The notes below the pieces were generated by a model. It saw only the letters and a program-made list of their open reading frames with translations. It did not search any database and was not told the DNA's origin. Of a DNA stretch of 56,367 nt, positions 45,488 through 54,326 are shown one piece after another. Origin of the DNA: Elainella sp. Prado103 (GTDB taxonomy: Bacteria; Cyanobacteriota; Cyanobacteriia; Elainellales; Elainellaceae); NCBI GenBank assembly GCA_025454395.1, contig JALOOM010000056.1, positions 1 through 56,367 of the forward strand, given 5' to 3'. The position numbers were made by a program, and so were the translations under genes. How positions within the stretch are numbered: position 1 is the first letter of the stretch; each line of letters begins with the position of its first letter.

Positions 45488-45744
45488 TAATGTGAGCAGA
45501 TGAATTGATTAATCGATTGGGAGCACCTCCTTAATCATGCCGGTTTCGCAGCAGCTCAGCGCATTTCTGTAGACAGATTGGGTTTGTGAAGACAGAGATT
45601 GGGGTTTTGCAAGCCCTATTATTTTATATCGAACAATCGTTATTTTATCTTCTTTTCTAAGCTGAAGCAAGACCGTCTTAAGTCTGGAAATGCAAATTAA
45701 ATCATCAGCGAATTTCGATCTAGCTCCTTAAAGATTTTCCAGGG

Positions 45745-45765
45745 GAATACCTGAATAGCTGTTCA
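45745..45765 (+). promoter_or_regulatory. SmtB-type metal-responsive operator
   Basis: The imperfect palindrome CTGAATA-GC-TGTTCAT (45751-45766) with the adjoining GAATAC, read on the other strand, matches the SmtB operator of the Synechococcus smt locus as I remember it in all but two of about 21 positions. It is 42 bases before the metallothionein start, where an ArsR/SmtB repressor would block transcription in the absence of zinc. Confidence 0.65.
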
Positions 45766-45806
45766 TATGTTAAGCTAATTACAGTAGCGAGTTTGGAGTA
45801 AATGTT

Positions 45807-45971
45807 ATGACTACTGTGACCCAAATGAAATGTGCTTGTGAGTCCTGTCTGTGCATCGTTTCCACCGCAGATGCTGTGTCCAAGGATGGAAAATATTATT
45901 GCAGTCAAGCCTGTGCTGATGGACATAAAGATGGTCAACGGGGTTGTGCCCACAGTGGCTGTAATTGCTAG
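45807..45971 (+). CDS. smtA: Bacterial metallothionein SmtA
   Basis: A 54-residue cytoplasmic metal-storage protein. Nine cysteines (9, 11, 14, 16, 32, 36, 47, 52, 54) and two His residues (40, 49) follow the SmtA pattern CACESCLC, YYCSQACADGH and GCAHSGCNC, which builds a Zn4-Cys9-His2 cluster with a zinc-finger-like fold. A GGAG site is 8 bases before the ATG. It confers tolerance to zinc and cadmium in relatives. An SmtB-type operator lies just upstream, yet the divergent neighbour is a TetR gene rather than smtB. Confidence 0.95.
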   Translation: MTTVTQMKCACESCLCIVSTADAVSKDGKYYCSQACADGHKDGQRGCAHSGCNC

Positions 45972-46028
45972 CTGCTTTGCATTGCGGGTATAGGCAGGTA
46001 GACCTGATCAAGACATCGTCAACCTGAC

Positions 46029-46079
46029 CGATGCATAACTGATGCATGACTGATGCATGATTGATGCATGATTGATGCG
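46029..46079. repeat. Tandem TGATGCATGA(C/T) units
   Basis: Four to five 11-base copies containing the palindrome ATGCAT, with slight drift at the ends, downstream of smtA. Confidence 0.85.
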
Positions 46080-46092
46080 TAAAAGTACATAA

Positions 46093-46127
46093 AAGGGCAA
46101 ACCAGCTCAATCGGCAGGTCTGCCCTT
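46093..46127 (-). terminator. Terminator of hemL
   Basis: AAGGGCA (46093-46099) pairs with TGCCCTT (46121-46127). On the minus strand the stem is followed by TTTTAT. It lies about 50 bases beyond the hemL stop and could also end the smtA transcript from the other side. Confidence 0.6.
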
Positions 46128-46178
46128 CAGTGTGTAGATTAAATTAAATTGAAGCTTGAATGGTGGATACGAGCTCCA

Positions 46179-47414
46179 TTACAGATTTTGCATGACTTGG
46201 CGAGCCGCCGCGATCGTTCGATCGATATCCGCATCTGTGTGAGCCAGTGAGGTAAAACCCGCTTCAAATTGAGACGGAGCCAGGTAGACTCCATGTTCTA
46301 ACATGCCACGATGGAAACGACCAAATTTTGCAGTATCTGACAATTTCGCATCTTCATAGTTGTGCACTGGGCCAGCCGTAAAGAAGAAGCCAAACATGCC
46401 GCTAATCTGTCCACCACAAGCTGCATGACCCGTTTCTTGAGCGACTTGCAGCAAACCATCAGACAGCTTTTTAGTGATGCGATCGAGCTGTTCGTAAGTG
46501 CCTGGACGTTTCAGCAGTTCCAGCGTTTTAATGCCTGCTGTCATAGCGAGTGGATTACCGGACAAGGTACCTGCCTGATACATCGGGCCGGCTGGAGCCA
46601 CCATTTGCATAATGTCACGGCGGCCTCCGTAGGCACCTACGGGCAACCCACCCCCAATCACCTTACCCATGGTCGTGAGATCGGGAGTCACTCCGAACTT
46701 CTCTTGTGCCCCGCCATAGGCAATTCGAAACCCCGTCATTACTTCATCAAATACTAGCAGCGCCCCGTTTTCTTGGGTGAGCACTCGCAGTCCTTCCAAA
46801 AAACCAGCATCGGGAGGAATGAAACCGGCATTGCCTACCACTGGCTCTAGGATGATCCCAGCAATTTGATCAGGATTTTCAGCAAACAGTTTCTTGACTG
46901 CTTCCAAATCATTGTAGGGTGCCGTTAGCGTATTAGCTGTGGTGGATTTAGGCACACCAGGAGAATCGGGTAATCCTAGCGTAGCTACACCTGAGCCAGC
47001 CTTGACCAGAAACATATCGGCATGGCCGTGATAGCATCCTTCAAATTTGATGATTTTGTCTCGCCCAGTAAAAGCGCGAATCAGCCGTAGCACAGCCATA
47101 CAAGCTTCTGTACCAGAGTTGACGAAGCGCACCATTTCAACGCTGGGCACCGCATCAATCACCATTTCGGCTAAAACGTTTTCGAGATAGCAAGGGGCTC
47201 CAAAACTGGTGCCTTTGTCTAGCGCATCATGCAGGGCTGCCAACACTTCAGGGTGAGCATGACCACAGATTGCCGGTCCCCAAGTGCCCACATAGTCAAT
47301 ATATTGGTTGCCATCTACGTCCCAAATATAAGCCCCTTTGACTCGATCGAATACGATCGGCTGACCGCCCACAGATTTGAACGCCCGTACTGGCGAGTTG
47401 ACTCCTCCTGGCAT
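46179..47414 (-). CDS. hemL: Glutamate-1-semialdehyde 2,1-aminomutase, short N-terminus
   Basis: A 411-residue PLP enzyme that makes 5-aminolevulinate for chlorophyll, heme and bilins. The catalytic Lys is K251 in [10 protein letters not shown], and the family blocks [37 protein letters not shown] and AGTLSGNP are intact. The protein begins at [12 protein letters not shown], whereas relatives have about 20 further residues (typically ..KSE..FAAAQ.LMPGG). A TGA lies 5 codons upstream in frame. The frame that ends at this ATG codes RKSEFLH, so one extra T in the T5 run would link it to VNSP. Either a true short form, a recent frameshift or a base error. Confidence 0.9.
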   Translation of the reverse strand: MPGGVNSPVRAFKSVGGQPIVFDRVKGAYIWDVDGNQYIDYVGTWGPAICGHAHPEVLAALHDALDKGTSFGAPCYLENVLAEMVIDAVPSVEMVRFVNSGTEACMAVLRLIRAFTGRDKIIKFEGCYHGHADMFLVKAGSGVATLGLPDSPGVPKSTTANTLTAPYNDLEAVKKLFAENPDQIAGIILEPVVGNAGFIPPDAGFLEGLRVLTQENGALLVFDEVMTGFRIAYGGAQEKFGVTPDLTTMGKVIGGGLPVGAYGGRRDIMQMVAPAGPMYQAGTLSGNPLAMTAGIKTLELLKRPGTYEQLDRITKKLSDGLLQVAQETGHAACGGQISGMFGFFFTAGPVHNYEDAKLSDTAKFGRFHRGMLEHGVYLAPSQFEAGFTSLAHTDADIDRTIAAARQVMQNL

Positions 47415-47526
47415 CAGTGCAAAAACTCACTTTTTCTATCGTAAATCGCGAACGGTTCCACGGCGAACCTGTCCTTAATTTGATTCCCCTTTCCTGAAAC
47501 AGGTAACCCTGAAGGAGGCAAGATTG

Positions 47527-47592
47527 CCAGTTGGGTTAAAATTACCAGTTGGGTCAAGGCCGAGGTCAAGATTACCAATTGGGTCAAGATCG
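47527..47592. repeat. Direct repeats upstream of hemL
   Basis: CCAGTTGGGT(T/C)AA and related CCAATTGGGTCAAGAT units recur three times with AAATTAC or AGATTAC between them. The block is in the hemL-hisIE divergent spacer. Confidence 0.75.
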
Positions 47593-47650
47593 TCAATAAT
47601 GATCATGGTGCGTCTGATCGGCGCTCCTCCTCTCTTAATTTTTCTCAATT

Positions 47651-48292
47651 ATGTCAGCGACCGAACTGCATTTGCCTATCCCGATCGACCAAATTCGCTA
47701 CAACGAACAAGGCTTAGTCCCTGCTATTGTGCAAGATTATCTGGACGGCACAGTGCTGATGATGGCCTGGATGAATCAAGAATCGTTACAGAAAACCCTA
47801 GAAACGCATGAAACCTGGTTTTGGAGTCGATCGCGTCAAGAGTTTTGGCATAAAGGGGCTACTTCAGGACATTTGCAACAGGTGAAGTCAATTCGGTATG
47901 ACTGTGATAGTGATGCCATTCTGGTGACGGTGGAACAGATCGGTGACATTGCTTGCCACACTGGAGAACGCAGTTGTTTTCACCAAATTGACGGCACCAT
48001 TCAGGCTCCTCCAGCAGATACTCTATCTCAGGTTTTTGAGGTAATCTGCGATCGACGCGACCATCCTAATCCTGAATCCTATACTTGCAAACTGTTAGCA
48101 GGTGGAGACAACAAAATTCTCAAGAAGATTGGTGAAGAAACGGCTGAGGTGGTGATGGCATTTAAAGATAATGAAAAAGATGCGATCACGGGTGAAGTGG
48201 CTGATTTGTTTTATCATACGTTAGTTGCACTGGCTCATCATCAAGTTGACCTCAGAGATGTTTACCGTAAGCTGCAAGAACGAAGACGCTAG
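47651..48292 (+). CDS. hisI: Bifunctional HisIE
   Basis: A 213-residue bifunctional enzyme for histidine steps 2 and 3. The N-terminal phosphoribosyl-AMP cyclohydrolase (about 1-115) shows [18 protein letters not shown] and the Zn/Mg-binding DCDSDAILV and ERSCFH. The C-terminal phosphoribosyl-ATP pyrophosphatase (about 120-213) shows [16 protein letters not shown] and [13 protein letters not shown]. Length and domain order are those of HisIE. Divergent from hemL; followed by a tandem repeat block starting at its stop codon. Confidence 0.95.
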   Translation: MSATELHLPIPIDQIRYNEQGLVPAIVQDYLDGTVLMMAWMNQESLQKTLETHETWFWSRSRQEFWHKGATSGHLQQVKSIRYDCDSDAILVTVEQIGDIACHTGERSCFHQIDGTIQAPPADTLSQVFEVICDRRDHPNPESYTCKLLAGGDNKILKKIGEETAEVVMAFKDNEKDAITGEVADLFYHTLVALAHHQVDLRDVYRKLQERRR

Positions 48293-48293
48293 G

Positions 48294-48381
48294 CATTCAC
48301 TGTCAGGGCATTTACTGTCAGGGTATTCACTGTCAAGTATTCACTGTCAGGCATTTACTATCAGGCATTTACTATCAGGCA
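48294..48381. repeat. Tandem GGCATTTACTGTCA-type repeats
   Basis: Five to six copies of a 14-16 base unit (variants GGTATTCACTGTCA, GGCATTTACTATCA) in direct tandem from the hisIE stop codon onward. The drift between copies indicates several duplication events. Confidence 0.85.
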
Positions 48382-48621
48382 TTCTTGATTTGAGTTCTTG
48401 GTTTTAATTGCGCGACTAATCTAGTCTCTGTCTAGCTTCATGACTCTAGCCTCATGACTATTGTCTTGTAATCTAGTCGATCGATGCGCTTGAACGAATG
48501 AGGGGGCGATCGGATGTGCCACCCAGGTTTTAGCGTGAGTTGTGTGGTTAAGTTAGCCACTCTGCAATATCTGCAATAATTGATCATATTCCGCGTGACT
48601 CTCCCAGTCAGGAGGGATAAG

Positions 48622-50472
48622 TTGAGTCAGCCAGAGTCAGAGCAATCTCGATCGGAGCCTACCCCATCCGCAGTTCCATCAGAAGCCTCATCGGAGCAGT
48701 CGGATCGCTCCAAATTGGCCCAGCCTTGGCCAGTTCAGGAAAACCTCACAGGTGGGCATAACGCAGCAGTGAATCCTGATCAGAAGCAAGTAGCCGATCA
48801 ATCTGATCATGCACTTCAGAATCTAGCTCGGAACGTTAATCATTCTGATTTAGATTGGGTCGGCATTGATGTGTCGCAACTGGCTGAGGCTGAATTCGAG
48901 TCTGGGTCGCCTGTTGAGTTCAATCCGGAAGCTGTCATAGAACTTGAATTAGAGCCGGAGGTAAACCCTGGCTTCGAGTCCAAAGCCCAGTCTGGTTCTG
49001 CCTCGGAGCAATCCGATCGCATCAGCCTTGATCCGACCCAGCTATCTTCTTCCCCGGCCCTCTCGTCAATTTTGACGGAGTTGAACGAAATCCAGGCTGA
49101 ACTCAACTACCGCCAAGCTCAAGATGTGCTCCATGAACTGGTCGATCGTTTGGATCTAACCGCCAGAGAACGGACAGGTTTAGAAACCGAATTGCTGAGT
49201 CTGGAGTTGATGCTCGATAAGCTCGATCGGCAAGTGATTCACATTGCTGTGTTTGGCATGGTCGGGCGAGGCAAATCGTCGTTGCTGAATGCATTGCTGG
49301 GGCAAGCAGTGTTTGCCACGGGACCGATCCATGGAGTTACTCAAGCCGTCCAAAGTGCCGCGTGGCAAGTGACGGAAGAAGCCGTGGCAGGTAGTTCTGA
49401 ATCCTTGGTGCGAGTGCAGTTACCAGGAGTGGGAGATTCGCGCATTGAACTCATCGATACCCCAGGCATTGACGAAGTGGATGGAGAAATGCGGGAGGCG
49501 ATGGCTCGGCAGTTAGCCAAACAGGCTGACCTGATTTTGTTTGTGGTTGCTGGGGATATCACTCAAGTTGAATTTGCTGCTTTGTCTGAACTACGGCGAG
49601 CGAGCAAGCCGATCCTACTGGTCTTTAATAAGATCGATCAATATCCTCCCAACGATCGTCAAACCGTCTACGAAACCATTCGAGACCAGCGAGTGCGAGA
49701 GTTACTTTCTCCCGATGAAATTGTCATGGCTGCTGCTTCTCCTTTGGTTTATCAGGTAACTCATCAAGCAGATGGGCAAATCACCCGGCAGTTGAGTCGA
49801 GGTGCGGCGCAAGTAGAAGATCTGAAGCTGAAAATTTTGGAAATCTTGCAACGGGAAGGCAAAGCTTTGGTAGCGCTCAACACCATGTTGTTTGCGGATG
49901 ATGTGAATGAACAAGTGGTTCAACGCAAGCTGATGATCCGGGATCGCAGTGCGGATCAGGCGATCTGGAGCGCAGTGATGACGAAAGCCGTCGCGATTGC
50001 CCTCAATCCGATTGTGGTCTTGGATATTTTTAGCAGTTTATTGATCGATAGTGCGCTCATTCTCACCCTATCTCGCCTCTATGGCATTTCGCTGAGTCAG
50101 CAAGGCGCGATCGAACTGCTGCAAAAAATCTTGATTAACATGGGCACCGTTACAGCAACCGAACTGTTGGGCATTTTGGGTTTAGGTTCCCTCAAAGGAT
50201 TGTTGGGAGTTACAGCGCCTGCCACAGGTGGAGTTTCTCTTACGCCTTATGTACCGATCGCCCTGACCCAAGCCAGCATTGGTGGAATCGCCTCCTATCG
50301 GATCGGGCAAATTAGCAAAGTTTACCTGGCCAATGGAGCAACTTGGGGGCCAGATGGGCCAAAAGCCGTGGTGGATCGCATTTTGACCTCTCTGGATGAG
50401 GATTCAATTCTGAGTCGAATTAAAGCCGAACTGCAAGCCAAACTGGAGGCGCAACGATGGAATGCGCGTTAA
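48622..50472 (+). CDS. GTPase with DUF697 membrane-associated C-terminus
   Basis: A 616-residue Era/dynamin-like GTP-binding protein. The first 150 residues are acidic and Ser/Gln/Glu-rich, probably disordered. The G domain follows: G1 GMVGRGKSSLLN near 212, G3 DTPGIDE near 280 and G4 NKIDQYP near 337. A DUF697 region (about 445-600) with hydrophobic helices (AIALNPIVVLDIFSSLLID and others) would associate with membrane. The TTG at 48622, 5 bases after GGAGGG, is the best start. Such proteins are widespread in cyanobacteria; their cellular role, perhaps membrane remodelling or envelope stress, is unsettled. Confidence 0.8.
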   Translation: MSQPESEQSRSEPTPSAVPSEASSEQSDRSKLAQPWPVQENLTGGHNAAVNPDQKQVADQSDHALQNLARNVNHSDLDWVGIDVSQLAEAEFESGSPVEFNPEAVIELELEPEVNPGFESKAQSGSASEQSDRISLDPTQLSSSPALSSILTELNEIQAELNYRQAQDVLHELVDRLDLTARERTGLETELLSLELMLDKLDRQVIHIAVFGMVGRGKSSLLNALLGQAVFATGPIHGVTQAVQSAAWQVTEEAVAGSSESLVRVQLPGVGDSRIELIDTPGIDEVDGEMREAMARQLAKQADLILFVVAGDITQVEFAALSELRRASKPILLVFNKIDQYPPNDRQTVYETIRDQRVRELLSPDEIVMAAASPLVYQVTHQADGQITRQLSRGAAQVEDLKLKILEILQREGKALVALNTMLFADDVNEQVVQRKLMIRDRSADQAIWSAVMTKAVAIALNPIVVLDIFSSLLIDSALILTLSRLYGISLSQQGAIELLQKILINMGTVTATELLGILGLGSLKGLLGVTAPATGGVSLTPYVPIALTQASIGGIASYRIGQISKVYLANGATWGPDGPKAVVDRILTSLDEDSILSRIKAELQAKLEAQRWNAR

Positions 50473-50516
50473 CGAGTCACTAAAATTAACGAGTCACTAA
50501 AATTAACGAGTCACTA
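50469..50516. repeat. 17-bp tandem repeat bridging two stop codons
   Basis: TTAACGAGTCACTAAAA is present twice perfectly and a third time partially. The block starts in the stop codon of the GTPase gene and ends in the stop codon of the opposing nuclease gene, filling the entire 41-base spacer. Confidence 0.95.
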
Positions 50517-52133
50517 GACGAGTCCGCAAAATTGGGTCAACCAGTCCTTAACCCGATAAGTTGCCCGACAATCATCTTCGTTGTAGCGCAAGATAGCTTC
50601 CAAGTAGCGAGAATCCCGGGTTTCCATCCATTGGGCAAACCAGTAGATCGATTGAGCCCCATTCGCCTCTGGATCACGCCAATTGAAGCCCAGCCATTTG
50701 GCGATCGGTTTCAGAGCATAGCTTTCTACAGGTAGCACCGCAATACGAGTTACCCGCTCATGCAAATCGACAAACCGGCTCAGCAACGGCGTAATCTGCT
50801 CGATCGGAGTCTGGTAGTATTCCCCTAACCGCTTGACCGTCTGAACTTCATAGGGGCAAAAGTGGAAGATGGGAGCATTGGGATATTGCCCAACCAGATC
50901 CAGAAACTGCTGCCAAATCTGTGCTTCATCTTCGATTGAGTCAGCCAACAGTGGATAGAAAGTATCGGTTTGAGCCAGCCGATCCACTACTAATACTCCA
51001 TGTAAATAAATCAGATTCTGTTCGGGTGCCGCTTCAATGTCGAAATAGAGTTCGATCGGAGCGGTGGGTAATTCCACTGGAGCAACTAGATCAGCGGCGG
51101 TCAAGGGTTCATCGCAATCGGGAAGTGCTTGGTTGTAAAGCACCGATCGGGCCTGGCGCACGAGGCGATGGGCGACGGGTACACCAAAACCGGGCAACGA
51201 TTCAAGCTGCTTGGGATTCGCAAACGCTAAGGCTTCAACGGTGGTCAACCCCAGTGCCTTGAGGTGAGTGTAGCGGCTGGGCGTGACACCAGGTAATAAC
51301 GACAGATGGCGATCGGTTTGAGCCAGCCCATAGCAATGGCTGAACCACTGACAGAGATCGCAGCGATTATGGGCAATAAATACCTCTGGGGCTACCGACT
51401 GCACCAGCGTTTGCACACAGTCATGCAACACTTCTTGCATCCGAGGCACCATCTCCGCCAAGTTGACTGCATAGGATCCCCGTTGTCGCAGCATCAGCCA
51501 GCCAGTTTCTGACCAAGCCCCCTGCACTGCGGCCAAAACATAGGCATGGAAGGCCACTACGATCTGATAATCCATTTTGGGGCGCTTCCCCAGTCGGATG
51601 TCAGCCGGGGTATAGATCCAGTCTCCAAAAATGGATGCTCCCGGTTGTTTAATCAGCAAATTGGGACAGCTAACGAGTCGAAGCCCGTTATCCAGCTCGA
51701 CTAATAACACCCCCTCGGCAATCCGATCGACCCCTCGTTCCATCAGTACTCGCGTCTCTGCGGCTCCCTTCACCCAATCACGACGGGTATACCCAGGCTG
51801 ATGCACTGGTTGATCAGCCAGTACTAAGCGCTGATGGGCAATGCTATCCTGCCGCAGTTTTGCCAAATAATCACTGGGAGGATCCCGTAAAACTGGATCG
51901 CCATAGGTTTCTAGAAATGCTCGACGCTGGCAGCGCTGATGTTGAAATAGGAGGTCATCGGTTAGCCAAATCCCGTCAGTCGGCGATTGGAGCGGTACAG
52001 AGGGCAGGGGTAAAAGCTGAGACGCGGTGGGTGCAGCGATCGGATTCAGGGTGACATTAGACGCAAAAATTGAGAAGGCTGGTGATACTCCCTCAGCCTC
52101 CGGCCAATTGGGGCGGTGAGGGCTAACAGACAA
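50514..52133 (-). CDS. TM0106-family RecB-like nuclease
   Basis: A 539-residue two-part nuclease. The N-terminal half resembles a PD-(D/E)XK RecB-like domain ending in a cysteine cluster (HNRCDLCQWFSHCYG near residue 258, possible Fe-S or Zn site), followed by a helix-hairpin-helix-like LESLPGFGVPVAHRL. The C-terminal half is an RNase H-like exonuclease with DIE (ELYFDIEAAP near 364) and NEDDCRAT near the end as acidic ligands. This architecture is the TM0106 family. Probably in DNA or RNA processing; substrate unknown. Convergent with the GTPase gene. Confidence 0.85.
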   Translation of the reverse strand: MSVSPHRPNWPEAEGVSPAFSIFASNVTLNPIAAPTASQLLPLPSVPLQSPTDGIWLTDDLLFQHQRCQRRAFLETYGDPVLRDPPSDYLAKLRQDSIAHQRLVLADQPVHQPGYTRRDWVKGAAETRVLMERGVDRIAEGVLLVELDNGLRLVSCPNLLIKQPGASIFGDWIYTPADIRLGKRPKMDYQIVVAFHAYVLAAVQGAWSETGWLMLRQRGSYAVNLAEMVPRMQEVLHDCVQTLVQSVAPEVFIAHNRCDLCQWFSHCYGLAQTDRHLSLLPGVTPSRYTHLKALGLTTVEALAFANPKQLESLPGFGVPVAHRLVRQARSVLYNQALPDCDEPLTAADLVAPVELPTAPIELYFDIEAAPEQNLIYLHGVLVVDRLAQTDTFYPLLADSIEDEAQIWQQFLDLVGQYPNAPIFHFCPYEVQTVKRLGEYYQTPIEQITPLLSRFVDLHERVTRIAVLPVESYALKPIAKWLGFNWRDPEANGAQSIYWFAQWMETRDSRYLEAILRYNEDDCRATYRVKDWLTQFCGLV

Positions 52134-52504
52134 GGAAACCCTGCCTGTGCCAGACAGGACGACGGAAGCGCATTAACCCCCCCCTCTCGAGCTGTTCTTG
52201 CTGATCAACGCTCATTGCAACTGAACACACCGATCGATCATCCATAGCAACAAAGCCGCTTATAGCAGCTCATGATGGCACAGTGAACTGAAGGTTATAT
52301 CGTTAAACTGTATCGTTTTATATCGAATTATATCGACTGCTATTACTGAATTTAATAGTTTATGCAATGAATGGCAACCCAAAAGAGGGATTGTGACCGA
52401 TTTGCCTGCTGCATCATCTTAAAACTGTATTGTCATCTCAGTCATCTTAAATTAGTAATCTTAAACTGAAGTTCAATCACTGTCGTTCATTGCCCTTTGC
52501 TACC
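52134..52504. other. 371-base divergent promoter region
   Basis: AT-rich spacer between two divergent genes. TATATCG/TGTATCG heptamers recur four times within 52296-52335, and ATCTTAAA-type repeats follow. No gene seen. Confidence 0.5.
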
Positions 52505-53695
52505 ATGACCTCCTCCCTTTCTGCTATTGAACAGCACCGTCAACAATTTCCTGCCCTGACTCACCAGTCCTATTTCAACTACGGCGGTCAAGGAACAATG
52601 CCGATCGGAGCGTTAGAAGCGATTCAGCACGCCAATCTTTTCATGCAGCAAACGGGGCCCTTCTCCACCACTGTGAACCAGTGGATTACGCGACAGGCCG
52701 ATGAGTTGCGATCGACCTTGGCAGCGGCGGTTGGTGTGCCGACCGAAACCATGACCTTGACGGAAGATGTCTCGGTGGGCTGCAATATTGCCATGTGGGG
52801 GCATGACTGGCAGGCAGGCGATCATCTGCTGTTGAGTGATTGTGAGCATCCCGGTATTGTGGCGGCAGCCTATGAAATTGGACGGCGATTTGGCGTGGAG
52901 ATCAGCTTTTGTGGCTTGATGGACACCCTCAATCAGGGGGATCCCGTGGCAAACATTGAGGCGGCGTTGCGGCCCAACACTCGCTTGGTTGTTCTGAGCC
53001 ACGTTCTGTGGAATACGGGGCAGGTCTTACCCTTAGCAGAGATTATCCGGCTCTGTCACAGTCGATCGCAGCCCGTGCGGGTGATGGTGGATGCAGCTCA
53101 GACGGTGGGAATGCTGCCGTTGGATCTGGATGCTTGGGAGGTTGATTTCTATGCCTTCACAGGGCACAAATGGATGTGTGGCCCGGCTGGCGTGGGTGGG
53201 CTTTATGTTTCGGCTGAAGCGCGATCGAGCCTACACCCGACTTTTATCGGTTGGCGGAGTGTCACCAAAAATGCAGCAGGGCATCCCACCGGCTGGCAAC
53301 CCGACGGTAGCCGCTACGAGATCGCCACATCTGCTTTTGTGCTCTATCCGGCTTTGCAAGCAACGATCGCTACCCATCAACAGTGGGGCACACCCGAAGC
53401 CCGCTATCAACGACTGCGCCAGCTCAGCCAAGTGCTATGGCAACGGTTAAACGAACTGGGGTGGATTACCTGCTTAAAAACCACACCGCCCGAAGCGGGG
53501 CTGGTCTCCTTTCAGATTAATGGCTGCACCGGCAATCAACATGATCGGCTGGTGCGGTTTCTAGAACAGCGGGGCTTGCTGCTACGCACCATTCTGGATC
53601 CGGATTGTGTGCGGGCCTGCGTGCATTATTTGACAACCGAGGCAGAAATCGATCGACTGATTGAGGCGATCGGACAATTTCAGTCTCAGGGCTGA
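52505..53695 (+). CDS. L-cysteine/cystine lyase (C-DES type, class V aminotransferase fold)
   Basis: A 396-residue PLP enzyme of the NifS-like class V group. The opening QQFPALTHQSYFNYGGQGTM and DHLLLSDCEHPGIVAAAYEI match the cyanobacterial cystine C-S lyase C-DES, which liberates persulfide or sulfur for Fe-S cluster assembly, more closely than SufS or IscS. The Schiff-base lysine is K222 in FTGHKWMCGPAG, and VDAAQTVG supplies the PLP Asp. No C-terminal active-site Cys loop of NifS type is obvious, as expected for a lyase. ATG 52505 is preferred over an upstream TTG. Confidence 0.8.
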   Translation: MTSSLSAIEQHRQQFPALTHQSYFNYGGQGTMPIGALEAIQHANLFMQQTGPFSTTVNQWITRQADELRSTLAAAVGVPTETMTLTEDVSVGCNIAMWGHDWQAGDHLLLSDCEHPGIVAAAYEIGRRFGVEISFCGLMDTLNQGDPVANIEAALRPNTRLVVLSHVLWNTGQVLPLAEIIRLCHSRSQPVRVMVDAAQTVGMLPLDLDAWEVDFYAFTGHKWMCGPAGVGGLYVSAEARSSLHPTFIGWRSVTKNAAGHPTGWQPDGSRYEIATSAFVLYPALQATIATHQQWGTPEARYQRLRQLSQVLWQRLNELGWITCLKTTPPEAGLVSFQINGCTGNQHDRLVRFLEQRGLLLRTILDPDCVRACVHYLTTEAEIDRLIEAIGQFQSQG

Positions 53696-53885
53696 GCTGG
53701 GGGTTGAGCTAGGGGCAGCAAGCTTGTAACTAGCCTGATGTCCGTAACCGGGGGCTTAAGCCTCTGGACTGCTCAAGTTATGTCTGCAAGACTCCTCAAC
53801 TAATCCAAGACTGTCAGCCAATCTCCTCCGAAAAACCACCAGTTGAGGTATAAAGGTTTCTATAACCTGCTGTGGAGTTTACGCT

Positions 53886-54326
53886 GTGCAACTTCCTCCT
53901 CGCGCTGTAACCACCTCTTCAACTGCTACCCCTACCCTGGGTCAACAGCGATCCACTCTGATCGTCGAACTTGCTGATTTGCGGAACGAGGACGGGGTAG
54001 TTTGTGTGGCCCTCTTCAGTAGCTCGCTTGGCTTTCCCAATGATCCCGATCAGGCCATCCGATCGGGCTGCTTTGCCATCACCGAACAGCCGTTGACCCT
54101 TACCTTCCCCAACCTGCCCCATGGCTTCTACGCGATTGCGGTTCATCATGATGAAAATATGGATGGCAAACTCAACTGCAACACGTTAGGAATTCCCAAA
54201 GAAGGGATCGGCTTTTCGGGTAATCCTCGCATTTGGAAAGGGGCTCCTTCGTTTGAAAAGGCAGCGTTTGAGTTTTCACCCGATGTTGCGAGTGTTTCAG
54301 TTACCATGAAATATCTCTTGCGGTAG
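53886..54326 (+). CDS. DUF2141 family protein
   Basis: A 146-residue protein with a DUF2141 beta-sandwich. After a Thr/Ser/Pro-rich first 20 residues come LIVELADLRNEDGVVCVALF, then LTFPNLPHGFYAIAVHHDENMDGKLN (the conserved Asp-rich DENxDGK loop) and GIPKEGIGFSGNP. Members are usually secreted, but no clear signal peptide is present with the GTG start at 53886, so either the start is elsewhere or the protein is cytoplasmic. Its 3' end overlaps the opposing acyltransferase gene by 26 bases. Function unknown. Confidence 0.8.
   Translation: MQLPPRAVTTSSTATPTLGQQRSTLIVELADLRNEDGVVCVALFSSSLGFPNDPDQAIRSGCFAITEQPLTLTFPNLPHGFYAIAVHHDENMDGKLNCNTLGIPKEGIGFSGNPRIWKGAPSFEKAAFEFSPDVASVSVTMKYLLR

Noticed and set aside
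45720-45953. 77-residue minus-strand frame overlapping smtA
   Set aside because: Antisense shadow of the metallothionein gene, whose cysteine pattern and ribosome binding site are unmistakable.
47414-47596. 60-residue minus-strand frame ending at the hemL start
   Set aside because: Mostly repeat-encoded (TQLVIL repeats) and not protein-like; only its last few residues matter, as a possible shifted start of hemL.
48294-48381. Repeat block that could be taken for a CRISPR or regulatory array
   Set aside because: Units of 14-16 bases run head to tail with drift and no spacers.
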